This document shows positions 25,568 to 34,119 of a stretch of DNA of 64,000 nt, one piece after another. The stretch is from Alphaproteobacteria bacterium (GTDB lineage: Bacteria; Pseudomonadota; Alphaproteobacteria; UBA6615): assembly GCA_028279245.1 (NCBI GenBank), contig JANQOE010000033.1, forward strand, positions 1-64,000. Direction: 5' to 3'. Position 1 is the first letter of the stretch. Each line of letters opens with the position of its first letter. The translations under genes were made by a program, and so were the position numbers. Below the pieces are notes generated by a model. That model saw nothing but the letters and a program-made list of their open reading frames with translations. It had not been told where the DNA came from and did not search any database.

Positions 25568-26843
25568 CGGCTAGATCGCTTTCCAATCCTCGGGTCCAAG
25601 CGCGGATCTGCGGGTCTCCCGGAAAACAGCGGTGGAAATGGAACGGGGAGCTCTTGGTCTTCGCGTAGAGGAAAGAGTGTTGGAGCCTGGCGGACGCGGC
25701 CGAACGGTGCAGGCCATTTTCGATGAGTGAGCGGTAGTCGCCGAGACCGGTCAGCAACCACTCCGCAGGGGTGTTCCCGAAGACATTCGCCAGTTCATAT
25801 CGGCGCTTTGGCCGGCCGAGCAATCGTTCGTAGCATCGCGCCAAGGCATCGGCGGTTCGCTCCGGCGCATAGGTTCGCCGCACGAAGCTTGAGGCGGCCC
25901 TGGCCATCTTGCGCCGTTCATCCGGCTGACCGTTGAGCCGCCGCACGACCTGGCGCAGTTCGTCCGGCGAATTGATGATCCAGCCGGTCTCGCGATGACG
26001 AACGATGGCGCTCTCAACAGGGTTGTCCATGACTATGGGGACGACGCCGGACGCCATCGCTTCCAGCAGGGCGTTCTCGGTGGTGCCGTAGTGCTCCGGA
26101 TTGAGCAGATAGATGAACACGTCCAGATCTCGCAGCACTGAGGCCGGCGTGTGGGCGTAGCCGTGCAAACGAAAGAGGGACGCGTGCCGTGCGGCAGCCT
26201 GTTGGAATTCTAGGACACCCGAGAGATCGCCATAGCAATCGACGGCGAAACCTGGGACATCGACCGCCCTGATGAAGTCGACGAACGAAGGATGAAGCTT
26301 GGCCGGACTGAGCGATCCCAGATAACCGTAGCGCAGTCCGTCACGCTGCGGACGGCGGCGGCGGACGATGGGGAAGTCGTCGAAGCCACCGGCACTCGGG
26401 ATGCACTCCGCTGAGTCGCACCCTCGCCCAGCGGTCGACGCTGGCGCCGTCAACAGGAATGCGTCCACGCTCCGGACAAATGCCGGTGGAATGGCGGGCA
26501 CATGCAGTCCGGAGGTGTGCGCCCAGACGACCGTCCGCATCGGCGTCCGCGTCCCGACCAGCCATGCGCACTGCCTTGGGTGATGCCACCAGTCCACCTG
26601 TACCAGGTCGGCCGCCGCGACCAGCCGGTTGAGGACTCTTGCGTTGGCCGGCGCATGCACCTCGAATCCGTCGTCGCGGAGTTGATCGACAAACTGGCTG
26701 TTGGTCGGCACCTCATGGCAGGCGAATATGTGCCGGATCTGCCTGCCTCGGGCACGATGGGCGCGGGCGACCGCCAGGAGTGCCCGACCGACGCCGCCGC
26801 CGAGATGCGCGGCGACGTGAAGGACGGTGTAGTCCCTCGTCAC
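25551..26843 (-). CDS. Glycosyltransferase family 1 (GT-B)
   Basis: A 430-residue GT-B enzyme. The N-terminal domain starts VLHVAAHLGGGVGRALLAVARAH. The nucleotide-sugar-binding C-domain has GYLGSLSPAKLHPSF, LHGYAHTPASVLRDLDVFIYLLNPEHYGTTENALLEAM (the E-x7-E type loop) and GVVPIVMDN. GTG start overlaps the previous stop (GTGA). The C-terminal ~90 residues lie outside the GT core (RRYELANVFGNTPAEWLLTGL) and resemble no family I know. Donor and acceptor are unknown. Confidence 0.87.
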   Translation of the reverse strand: MTRDYTVLHVAAHLGGGVGRALLAVARAHRARGRQIRHIFACHEVPTNSQFVDQLRDDGFEVHAPANARVLNRLVAAADLVQVDWWHHPRQCAWLVGTRTPMRTVVWAHTSGLHVPAIPPAFVRSVDAFLLTAPASTAGRGCDSAECIPSAGGFDDFPIVRRRRPQRDGLRYGYLGSLSPAKLHPSFVDFIRAVDVPGFAVDCYGDLSGVLEFQQAAARHASLFRLHGYAHTPASVLRDLDVFIYLLNPEHYGTTENALLEAMASGVVPIVMDNPVESAIVRHRETGWIINSPDELRQVVRRLNGQPDERRKMARAASSFVRRTYAPERTADALARCYERLLGRPKRRYELANVFGNTPAEWLLTGLGDYRSLIENGLHRSAASARLQHSFLYAKTKSSPFHFHRCFPGDPQIRAWTRGLESDLAVAAAA

Positions 26844-27868
26844 GCGGCGGCGCGCCGTCTTGCCGCAACGAGCCGGTCGGCAAGCTCCGCGGCGTAAGGG
26901 TCGATGTTATCGGGTAGGCAATGGGATAGCTGGCCGCAACCGGCGCAGGTCGGGTTCTCCCGCCGCTGTCCGCGCAGATGGGCCAGTTGGTGCTCAAAGA
27001 GCGCGTCGCCGGTCCAAATCTTCCGCAGCGATTGCTGGCGGACGTCACCAACGGTAAGCCGGCGCGCCCAATCAAGGAAGCACAGGCTCACCGACCCGTC
27101 CGAGTTCACCGAGATCGAATAGAAGATGTAAGGACATGTCTCGACCTCTCGGATTTCGTTGCCGTAGATGCCGATGGATATGTCGACCCCGGTGTAGGCT
27201 TCCACGTCGAACTCCGGCCAGCATGGCGCGAAGTTCTCGATGAAAATGCGGTCGCAGATGTCGCCGAAGGTTGCGAAGAAGCGTTCTTTGTCATCCTCGC
27301 TCAGAATGTCGCCGGGGATCTTAACGCAGACTTCGCATGACCCGCTGTGCTCGTGCAGGTACCGGATGTTCTCGACGAAACTGTCGAAGTCGACCCGTGT
27401 TTTCGTGAACTCCCAATACTGCTGCGATGACATGCCATCGACCGAGATGTTGATCCGATCCAGGCCGGCGTCGAGCAGACGGTGGGACATATCCGGGGAA
27501 AGCAGAAACCCGTTCGTGGTTGTGTCGATGTACTCGACGCAACCGGAGTCCTTGGCGTAGCGGATCATGTCGGGCAGCCGCTTGTTCAGCAGCGGTTCGC
27601 CCTCCTTGTAGAGGCGCAGTACCTTGAGCGGTCTCTCAAAGTCGTGCAGATCGTCGATGGTCTTCTGGAAGACTTCCCACCGCATGGCGCCCTGCCATCG
27701 TCCGGTTTCTTTGATCAGGGCGCGGTCGCCGGTTGGACAGAATGTGCATTGGAAGTTGCAGGTGCTGGACGGATCGATGAATAGGACTATCGGCGTGCTC
27801 AACGGGATGACGGTCTCGAGCGCGGTCCGACCGTCCAGGTTTATCCGAGGCTTGAGCGCTGCTTTCAT
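26840..27868 (-). CDS. Radical SAM/SPASM protein, copy A
   Basis: A 342-residue radical SAM enzyme with CNFQCTFC (Cys37, Cys41, Cys44) for the SAM-binding [4Fe-4S] cluster. The C-terminal SPASM-like region has CPYIFYSISVNSDGSVSLC and CAGCGQLSHC, enough Cys for an auxiliary cluster. The TNGFLLSP and RINISVDGMS strands are typical of the partial barrel. A close paralogue lies at 30266-31309. Its ATG sits 12 bp after the previous stop. It probably modifies a sugar nucleotide, sugar or small peptide in the pathway; no precursor peptide gene is seen. Confidence 0.9.
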   Translation of the reverse strand: MKAALKPRINLDGRTALETVIPLSTPIVLFIDPSSTCNFQCTFCPTGDRALIKETGRWQGAMRWEVFQKTIDDLHDFERPLKVLRLYKEGEPLLNKRLPDMIRYAKDSGCVEYIDTTTNGFLLSPDMSHRLLDAGLDRINISVDGMSSQQYWEFTKTRVDFDSFVENIRYLHEHSGSCEVCVKIPGDILSEDDKERFFATFGDICDRIFIENFAPCWPEFDVEAYTGVDISIGIYGNEIREVETCPYIFYSISVNSDGSVSLCFLDWARRLTVGDVRQQSLRKIWTGDALFEHQLAHLRGQRRENPTCAGCGQLSHCLPDNIDPYAAELADRLVAARRRAAA

Positions 27869-27880
27869 CGCGTATCCCGT

Positions 27881-29254
27881 CTATTCCGCAGCGGCCAACT
27901 GGCGAGGTCGGCGTCTCGAACGCTGCACCTGGCGGCCGGCTTCGATCGTCTTGGCGGTTGTGCCGTTGCAATGGAGGCAGACCCGCGGATGGGTATCCGC
28001 GAAGAAGCCGATCAACTGCCGGCGTAGTTCCGGCCCCTCGGCCGCACGCACGTCCACATAATCCGAAGGGTAATCCGGTATCTTGCCGATGTGGCGTCCA
28101 TAGGCGCTCCGGCTGCATTTGTGCAGCTTGCCATCGAACAGGTCGTTGGAAACGAAGCAGCAGGTTTCGTAGATCGACGCGATCTCGTCTTCCGAATAGC
28201 CGCGATGTTCAAATCCGCCGAAGTCGGTCCACTGCAGCTGTTCCACGTAGCGGAAGCTGATTTCGTGTTTGGTCAGTTGTTCGATGAACTGGGAGCGCTT
28301 GATTTGAAGGTGCTGGGAGATTCGAGGGCCGTAGCCGCTGATCTCCACAAAGACCCGGGGGTCTTGAAGTAGGCCGTAAACCGCTTCGTCCTTCGGCAGG
28401 ACGGTGCCGTTGGTGATCACGTGAAGGATGCCGATGCGGGGCAGTTCGAGGATGCGGCGGATGATCCAGCCGACATCGCGATGCAGAAACGCCTCCCCAC
28501 CGACGAGGACGACGGTCTTGATCAGGTCGACAGATTCGGTAATGCGGCCGAGGTCCTGCAACACCTGCCGTGACTCGAGGTCAACGTTGTCGGATGGATT
28601 GTAGTGATCCCTGAGGTGATTGCAGCCAACGCAAGTCAGGTTGCATTTGTTGGAGATCAGCACGCCCATCGACCGGATGACAAAGCGGTCCTGTTGGGCG
28701 GCGGGCATGTCTCGGACAAAACGTTGTTCGATCTCTCGCTCGAAGATGTCACAGGGACTTGCCTCGTCTTTCTGGACCGGGCAAAGGTGACAGCGCTTCA
28801 GGTCGAAACTGAACTGGTCGCGTTCAATCTGACTGCGGCAGTCCTCGTGCAACAACCGGTTCAAAAGGACCCGGTCGCCGCAGGTCTTGGTGAACCCAGC
28901 CGCCTGCAAGTCCGCCTGCACGCGCGCGTTCACCAGATGCGCAAAGATGGTTACGATGACGATGTGCTGACTGCGGCTCGCGGGGTCGATTGCTGCGACG
29001 TTCGGCTGCTCCACCGGTGCTTCGGCAATCCTGTCCTGTAGGACACCGGCATTCAGATCCCAAACCCGATCGACCTCGATGCGGTTGCGGCGCAGAACGG
29101 CGTGGATCCGCTCGGCGATCTTGCCTGCCCCGTAAATCAGGACAGGGTGCCGCCGGAGATGTTCGTAGAACTGCTCGAGGACCTCCCGCTCGCCGCGCGC
29201 AACACGCGATGTGAGTCCGGCAAACGCGCCTGAGGCCTGCGGCTGGTGGGTCAT
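27881..29254 (-). CDS. Radical SAM protein with N-terminal Rossmann-like domain
   Basis: A 457-residue three-part protein. Residues about 35-125 form a nucleotide-binding domain (PVLIYGAGKIAERIHAVLRRN; HIVIVTIFAH). A linker follows with extra Cys (KRCHLCPVQKDEASPC). The radical SAM domain has CNLTCVGC, VVLVGGEAFLHRD and VITNGTVLP. The C-terminal region has CCFVSNDLFDGKLHKC and CLHCNG, SPASM-like. The ATG overlaps the preceding stop (ATGA). The N-terminal domain resembles that of the FkbM protein in the cluster. The reaction is unknown. Confidence 0.87.
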   Translation of the reverse strand: MTHQPQASGAFAGLTSRVARGEREVLEQFYEHLRRHPVLIYGAGKIAERIHAVLRRNRIEVDRVWDLNAGVLQDRIAEAPVEQPNVAAIDPASRSQHIVIVTIFAHLVNARVQADLQAAGFTKTCGDRVLLNRLLHEDCRSQIERDQFSFDLKRCHLCPVQKDEASPCDIFEREIEQRFVRDMPAAQQDRFVIRSMGVLISNKCNLTCVGCNHLRDHYNPSDNVDLESRQVLQDLGRITESVDLIKTVVLVGGEAFLHRDVGWIIRRILELPRIGILHVITNGTVLPKDEAVYGLLQDPRVFVEISGYGPRISQHLQIKRSQFIEQLTKHEISFRYVEQLQWTDFGGFEHRGYSEDEIASIYETCCFVSNDLFDGKLHKCSRSAYGRHIGKIPDYPSDYVDVRAAEGPELRRQLIGFFADTHPRVCLHCNGTTAKTIEAGRQVQRSRRRPRQLAAAE

Positions 29255-30300
29255 TGGGTGATAGCCCGTGCCCCTTCAGGTGGGGCGTACGGCGTGCGGC
29301 GTGCATGCATGCCCGTGAAAAGCGAATGGGCCGGCTGATCCGGCCGATCCGTGTCCGCTGAACTCACGTAGCGCGCCACCCGGCCATATGCATCGTCGTG
29401 GGCTAGCTCCTTATCCATCTGCTGGGCGCGCTCTAAATACCGCCGAGCCAGCGGGTAGTTGCGGTCGACAGCCATGTCTTCGGCGAAGCGAATGGCGAGT
29501 TGGCCCGCGCGGCGTTGTGCGGAGACGAAATGCCGCTCGAGATACGGCCGCCCCCTGGCCAAGTCGAACATGGCTTCAAGCGTCTTGAGGTACTGATCGA
29601 CGTGCTCGCCCGACCTGTTGCAGCGCGCCGTGGTGCTGGCACGATGCCGCCGGTAGACGCATACGGGTCTACGGACATACGCAACGTCGGCTCGGAGAGC
29701 ACATTTGAACCATAAGAGACCGTCCAGATTGACTATGTGCTGTGGATCGACCCCGCCAACCGCTTCCAGCAACGCCCGTCGGACAACGACCTGACAGGGC
29801 AAGAAAGAGGTGAACATGAAGACTTTGGCCTGCTGTTCCCCCGGCACGATGCAGTCCCGGTCGTACAGCGCTGCAACGGTGTGCGGTACGCCACTTTCGT
29901 CGGTTTCATGGCGTTCCCCGGCAGCGAGACCGACTTCGGGGTACGCTTCGAGCACCGGCACCAGATCCCGCGCGTGGTTGGGCAGCAGACAATCGTCACT
30001 GTGGAGAATCGTGACGTATTCGCCCGAACTGGCAGCAATACACCGGTTGGTCGCGGCTGGCTGACCTTCGTTCTGCTCGCTGGTGTGGACCTGTATCCCG
30101 TCGAAGCCCTGGAGGATCTCGACGGAGTTGTCCGACGATCCATCGTCGACGACGATGATCTCTTTCTCGTCCCAGTCGACGGCAATTGCGCTCTCGATGC
30201 AGGCCCGCAGGTACCGCGCATTGTTGTAGTTGGGAATGCAGATGCTGAGTTTCGGATTTGGCAATTCAGGCGCCCGCCGAGGACCGAGCCCGGTCTCCAT
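29251..30300 (-). CDS. Glycosyltransferase family 2 (GT-A)
   Basis: A 349-residue GT-A enzyme. The N-terminal LSICIPNYNNARYLRACIESA, EIIVVDDGSSDNSVEIL, NEGQPAATN and HSDDCLLP (DxD metal motif as SDD) define the nucleotide-sugar-binding half. A helical C-terminal part follows (about 230-349). ATG 30300 is the chosen start; the frame upstream to 30402 is not homologous. It overlaps copy B of the radical SAM pair by 35 bp. Donor sugar is unknown. Confidence 0.9.
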   Translation of the reverse strand: METGLGPRRAPELPNPKLSICIPNYNNARYLRACIESAIAVDWDEKEIIVVDDGSSDNSVEILQGFDGIQVHTSEQNEGQPAATNRCIAASSGEYVTILHSDDCLLPNHARDLVPVLEAYPEVGLAAGERHETDESGVPHTVAALYDRDCIVPGEQQAKVFMFTSFLPCQVVVRRALLEAVGGVDPQHIVNLDGLLWFKCALRADVAYVRRPVCVYRRHRASTTARCNRSGEHVDQYLKTLEAMFDLARGRPYLERHFVSAQRRAGQLAIRFAEDMAVDRNYPLARRYLERAQQMDKELAHDDAYGRVARYVSSADTDRPDQPAHSLFTGMHARRTPYAPPEGARAITQ

Positions 30301-31309
30301 TCGTGGTGAGTCGATCGAGCAAGACGCCCGCATAGGGATCGATATTGTCGAGCAAGGCGTGAGACAGCCGGCGGCACGCCGCGCAGGTGTCATTGTCAGC
30401 ACGATGGCCGCCCAGATGTGCCAATTGATGCTGCCTCAGCACGTCACCGTCCCAAATCGAACGGAGGCTTTCCTTGCGGAGATCGCCGATAACCAGCGTG
30501 CGCTCCCAATCCGCTGAGCAGAGGCTCACCGTGCCGTCGGCGTTTATGGCAAGTGAGTAAAATATGTAGGGACAGACCTCCACATCGCCGATTGGATTGC
30601 CGAATATGCCGAGCTGGATGTCAACGCCGGTATACTTCTCGACGTCGAAGCCCGGCCAGCAGGGTGATGTGTACTCGACGAAGATGCGGTCGCTGATGTT
30701 GCCGAACGTCTCGAAGAAGCGGCTGGCCTTCTCTTCATCGTCGAGGAATTCGCCCATCGTCTTGACGGCAACCTCACACCGGCCACGGTTCTCGTAGAAG
30801 AACTTGACGTTCGCAACGACCTCTTCGAACCGAACCTTAGTTTGTGTGAACTCCCAGTATTGCTGATCGCTGAGGCCATCGATCGAGATGTTGATGCGAT
30901 CCAAGCCGGCATCCACCAAACGCGTTGCCAGTTCGGGTGTCAGGAGCGAGGCATTCGTGGTCGTATCGATCTTGCCCGCGCAATTGGCATGCCTGGCCAA
31001 GGAAATCATCTCTGGCAGACGCTTGTTCAGCAGGGGTTCGCCGTCCTTGTACAGGCGGAGAACTTTGAGCGGTTGTTCGAATTCCGCCAGATCGGCAATC
31101 AGCTTCTCAAACAGGTCCAAGGACAACACGCCCTGCCATCGCCCGATCTGCCGCATGAGCTGACGATCACCGGTGGGGCAGAATCTGCATTGAAAGTTGC
31201 AGGCGCTCGATGGGTCGACGGAGACGATCAGCGGCGTGGCAAGCGGAACCGCCTCTTCAAGTGCCGTGCGCCCCTCTAGATTGATGCGCGGCTTGAGCTC
31301 GGCCTTCAT
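30266..31309 (-). CDS. Radical SAM/SPASM protein, copy B
   Basis: A 347-residue paralogue of copy A, aligned over its full length (MKAELKPRINLEG against MKAALKPRINLDG). The SAM cluster motif CNFQCRFC is intact. CPYIFYSLAINADGTVSLC is kept, but the last motif is CAACRRLSHAL, lacking the final Cys that copy A has in CAGCGQLSHC. This could remove one auxiliary-cluster ligand. The ATG at 31309 is chosen by alignment; a GTG at 31330 would overlap the upstream stop. Duplication followed by divergence is likely. Confidence 0.9.
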   Translation of the reverse strand: MKAELKPRINLEGRTALEEAVPLATPLIVSVDPSSACNFQCRFCPTGDRQLMRQIGRWQGVLSLDLFEKLIADLAEFEQPLKVLRLYKDGEPLLNKRLPEMISLARHANCAGKIDTTTNASLLTPELATRLVDAGLDRINISIDGLSDQQYWEFTQTKVRFEEVVANVKFFYENRGRCEVAVKTMGEFLDDEEKASRFFETFGNISDRIFVEYTSPCWPGFDVEKYTGVDIQLGIFGNPIGDVEVCPYIFYSLAINADGTVSLCSADWERTLVIGDLRKESLRSIWDGDVLRQHQLAHLGGHRADNDTCAACRRLSHALLDNIDPYAGVLLDRLTTNGDRARSSAGA

Positions 31310-31326
31310 CTCTTGGACCTGCCGGT

Positions 31327-32202
31327 TCACCGATAGTGCGCCATAGCATGGCCAATGACCTCTTCGGTCCGGATGCTTTTGACCTTCTCGAAGAAAGCCT
31401 CACCTTGGGAAATTCGTTCTTTCGGGTTTTCCAGTAAGTAGCTGATCGTTTCGTCGAATGCTTCATAAGTTTGAAACTGGCAGAGGCCGTCCATGGTATC
31501 GTCTCCGTCACCCGGCGGTTCGGAGAGGGTCATGATTCGATTGTGCGCGAGATGCCAAATCCTGCTTGACCCCAAGTGTGTGTAGGGCTCGCCACGGCGC
31601 AACGACAAGACGATCTTCGCCCGTGACGCGAGCGCATTGCGGACGGTGTGGGGAAGAGCCGGATTCTCACCCATCGTCTTGACAGAATACTTTCGACCAA
31701 GTTCATCCAGCAATCGGATACGTCGTTCGTCCAGATTGCCAAAGAAGAACAGATCTATGTCTTGGAACTCGTCGGGAAGTGGCCCGGTCGTCTCCAACAG
31801 GGGGCAGTAGCCAAGCTGAATGAGGTGCGCCAAGAATCCCATCCGGGAAAATGCTTCAATATTGTCCGGGATGGCCGTGAGTATCACCCGCGCGTTTTCG
31901 TAAAGGCGCCGATGCATCTCGAAAGCCATGGGGTCTTTTGAATTGTTGTGCCCTTCCGTGCCAACGATCTCCGTCTCCAGTAGGCCATAAGACAGGCCGG
32001 ACTCCAGGATTGCCAGAATGTGATCAGGTTTGAGGTAGTAGTTGCCCAGGATGATGTTCGGACAACTAGGCAACATCTCATTGTAAGTCAGAGAAACAGT
32101 GTGCCCTGCTTTCTCAAACCAATAGAGGCAGGCTTTGTAGATGTCGTCTTTTAGGAGTGTCCAGCCGTTCGATACTTCTATGATCGCAATGTTCAGGCGC
32201 AT
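31327..32202 (-). CDS. Glycosyltransferase-like protein (GT-B type), divergent
   Basis: A 291-residue protein beginning RLNIAIIEVSNGWTLLKDDIYKACLYWFEKAGH. The C-terminal part (KIVLSLRRGEPYTHLGSSRIWHLAHNRIMTLSEPPGD, then ETISYLLENPKERISQGEAFFEKV) resembles the donor-binding half of GT-B enzymes. The N-terminal half is not recognisable, so the family is uncertain. It is the first gene of the minus-strand cluster. The frame extends upstream to 32445, but homology-like sequence starts at ATG 32202. The base composition here is lower in GC than its neighbours. Confidence 0.65.
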   Translation of the reverse strand: MRLNIAIIEVSNGWTLLKDDIYKACLYWFEKAGHTVSLTYNEMLPSCPNIILGNYYLKPDHILAILESGLSYGLLETEIVGTEGHNNSKDPMAFEMHRRLYENARVILTAIPDNIEAFSRMGFLAHLIQLGYCPLLETTGPLPDEFQDIDLFFFGNLDERRIRLLDELGRKYSVKTMGENPALPHTVRNALASRAKIVLSLRRGEPYTHLGSSRIWHLAHNRIMTLSEPPGDGDDTMDGLCQFQTYEAFDETISYLLENPKERISQGEAFFEKVKSIRTEEVIGHAMAHYR

Positions 32203-32379
32203 CAAATGCTGGGCTTTCTCACAGTCTGTCAGGTCGGTGCTAAATGTTGCAAATCGATTCGCGCAAGCAAAAATGGACGGTTGTCGGTGGCTAGGCCCTA
32301 GCGACCGTTTGCAGTAGGGTGCGCACCTCGTTGACACGTCGCCCGTGGGGCGCCGCAAGAAAATGAGCCGGAGGAAGTC

Positions 32380-32835
32380 ATGCTGAAAGGGGTTGATCAT
32401 GTTCTCAACGCGGATGTGTTGTATGCACTCCGATCGATGGGCCATGGGGACGATTTGGTAATCTGCGATACGAATTTCCCCGCCGATTCAGTGGCGCGGC
32501 AATCCGTCTACGGCCGCCTGTTGCGGATGGAAAACCTAACGGCCGCCCGAGCGGTTCGTGGGATACTATCTCTCCTCCCACTCGACACCTTTGTTGAGGA
32601 ACCGGTGCGCCGCATGGAGATCGTTGGCCAGCCCGATGAGCTTCCCGACGTGCAGACCGAGGTGCAGGCGGAGGTGGATGCCGCTGCGGGCCGCGCCTGG
32701 CCGATGGGCTCGATCGAGCGCTTTGCTTTCTATGAGGCGGCCAAACAGGCGTATTGCGTGGTGCAAACCGGCGAGCGCCGCTTTTACGGCTGCTTCATGA
32801 TCAAAAAGGGTGTGATCCCGCCAGACGCCGAATAG
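32380..32835 (+). CDS. fucU: RbsD/FucU family sugar mutarotase (FucU-like)
   Basis: A 151-residue member of the RbsD/FucU family, which interconverts sugar anomers. It starts MLKGVDHVLNADVLYALRSMGHGDDLVICDTNFPA, closely matching FucU with the catalytic His in MGHGD; the end GERRFYGCFMIKKGV is also typical. FucU acts on L-fucose; no other fucose genes are in the window. A GGAGGA site precedes the ATG and a perfect TTGACA (32331-32336) lies upstream without a good -10. It is divergent from the glycan cluster, whose product may contain such a sugar. Confidence 0.9.
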   Translation: MLKGVDHVLNADVLYALRSMGHGDDLVICDTNFPADSVARQSVYGRLLRMENLTAARAVRGILSLLPLDTFVEEPVRRMEIVGQPDELPDVQTEVQAEVDAAAGRAWPMGSIERFAFYEAAKQAYCVVQTGERRFYGCFMIKKGVIPPDAE

Positions 32836-32855
32836 TAGGCTCGGCGGAGGCGTCT
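32823..32855 (+). terminator. Possible hairpin at the end of fucU
   Basis: AGACGCC (32823-32829) pairs with GGCGTCT (32849-32855), and an inner CGCCGA/TCGGCG pairing is the alternative. It overlaps the fucU stop. No U-run follows, so termination is uncertain; it could also serve the tRNA transcript coming from the other side. Confidence 0.35.
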
Positions 32856-32883
32856 ACCGTGGAGCAACTTGCGAGAGGCTGTT

Positions 32884-32960
32884 TGGTAGCGGAGGAGGGA
32901 CTTGAACCCCCGACACGCGGATTATGATTCCGCTGCTCTAACCAGCTGAGCTACTCCGCC
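32884..32960 (-). tRNA. tRNA-Met (CAU), elongator
   Basis: A 77-nt cloverleaf on the minus strand with an encoded 3' CCA. The acceptor GGCGGAG pairs with CTCCGCT (first pair G-U). The D arm is AGCTCAGCTGGTTAGAGC. The anticodon stem GCGGA/TCCGC holds loop ATCATAA with anticodon CAU (plus-strand 32924-32926). The T arm is GGGGGTTCAAGTCCCTC. Sequence resemblance to alphaproteobacterial elongator tRNA-Met favours Met over lysidine-modified tRNA-Ile. Confidence 0.95.
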
Positions 32961-33084
32961 ACCGAATGGGTGGGCATTTAGGGATTTGGCCGGGGTGGTG
33001 TCAAGTCGCCGCCTGGGCCAAAACCGGCATGGGCCTACGTGGCCGTGATTTGCACTTGCCGACCCGATCCGGGACTTTCTTGCC

Positions 33085-34119
33085 ATGCAATCCCGTCGTG
33101 ACGTCCTTGGTTCACTTGCGGCGATCGCCGCGTCCGGTTTGCTGCGGCCTGCCCGCGCCCAACAGGCGGCGCGGGGCCTCGATCCGGCCCTCCTCGCTGC
33201 GGCAGTCGATGAGGCGGGCGCGCTGCCCCGACTGCAGGCGCTCGTGGTGCTCTCGGATGGGGTTGAGGTTGCCGGTCAGGCCTTCCGCGGCCCGGGACTG
33301 GATACGCCGACCAATGTGAAGTCGGTTTCGAAGTCCATCATGGCCTCGTTGGCTGGCGCCGCGATCGATCGCGGACTGCTCGCCGGTGTGGACGTGCCGA
33401 TTGCGCCATTGCTTGGCGATCTGCTGCCAACATCGGCCGACCCACGGCTTAGCCGAATAACGGTCGATCATCTGCTGACCATGCGTGCGGGACTTGAGCG
33501 CACGTCCGGGCGCTACTACGGGCGTTGGGTTAATAGCGCGAACTGGGTCGACTATGTCCTGTCGCGGCCGTTTATCGACGAGCCGGGCGGTAACATGCTG
33601 TATTCGACCGGCAGCTATCACCTCTTGTCCGCCGTGCTGACGCAGGTTGCCGGCCGTAGCACCCTGGAGCTGGCACGGGATTGGCTCGGTGGGCCGCTCG
33701 ATATCGAGATCCCGCCGTGGACACGCGACCCGCAAGGCTTCTACCTCGGCGGCAACAATATGGCGCTGTCACCCCGCGCCATGGCCCGGTTTGGCGAGCT
33801 TTACCGCCAGAATGGTCAGCATGACGGCATGCAGGTGTTATCGGCCGACTGGGTGTCGACGTCATGGACGCCGCGGACCCGGTCACGTTTCAGCGGCCAT
33901 GCCTACGGCTATGGCTGGTTTATTGCCGCCGCCCGTGGCCACCGCGTTTACTATGCACGGGGATTTGGCGGACAGATGATCTACGTCGTGCCGGACCTGT
34001 CGCTCACTGTTGCGGTGACGTCCGACCTCTCGGCGCCATCGGGCCGGACCGGCTATGGCCGGGAACTCAACCGGCTGTTGGCCGACGGGCTGGTGCCGGC
34101 GGCCGAGCGCGGCGCGTAA
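33085..34119 (+). CDS. Exported class C beta-lactamase-like serine hydrolase
   Basis: A 344-residue penicillin-recognising serine hydrolase. A Tat-type signal (SRRDVLG then AAIAASGLL) ends near ARAQQ. The active-site SxxK is SVSK in VKSVSKSIM; the YSTGSY segment corresponds to the Tyr motif, and a [13 protein letters not shown] segment lies where KTG normally sits, so the third motif is atypical. Family members include esterases and D-aminopeptidases; true beta-lactamase function is not implied. Its 3' end overlaps mnmA by 67 bp on the opposite strand. Confidence 0.87.
   Translation: MQSRRDVLGSLAAIAASGLLRPARAQQAARGLDPALLAAAVDEAGALPRLQALVVLSDGVEVAGQAFRGPGLDTPTNVKSVSKSIMASLAGAAIDRGLLAGVDVPIAPLLGDLLPTSADPRLSRITVDHLLTMRAGLERTSGRYYGRWVNSANWVDYVLSRPFIDEPGGNMLYSTGSYHLLSAVLTQVAGRSTLELARDWLGGPLDIEIPPWTRDPQGFYLGGNNMALSPRAMARFGELYRQNGQHDGMQVLSADWVSTSWTPRTRSRFSGHAYGYGWFIAAARGHRVYYARGFGGQMIYVVPDLSLTVAVTSDLSAPSGRTGYGRELNRLLADGLVPAAERGA

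Noticed and set aside
32331-32359. Perfect TTGACA upstream of fucU as a promoter
   Set aside because: No acceptable -10 lies 16-18 bp downstream, so a promoter call is not supported.
32203-32445. N-terminal extension of the GT-B-like protein
   Set aside because: It has no homology-like sequence, overlaps the divergent fucU start and lowers similarity to a glycosyltransferase; start set at 32202.
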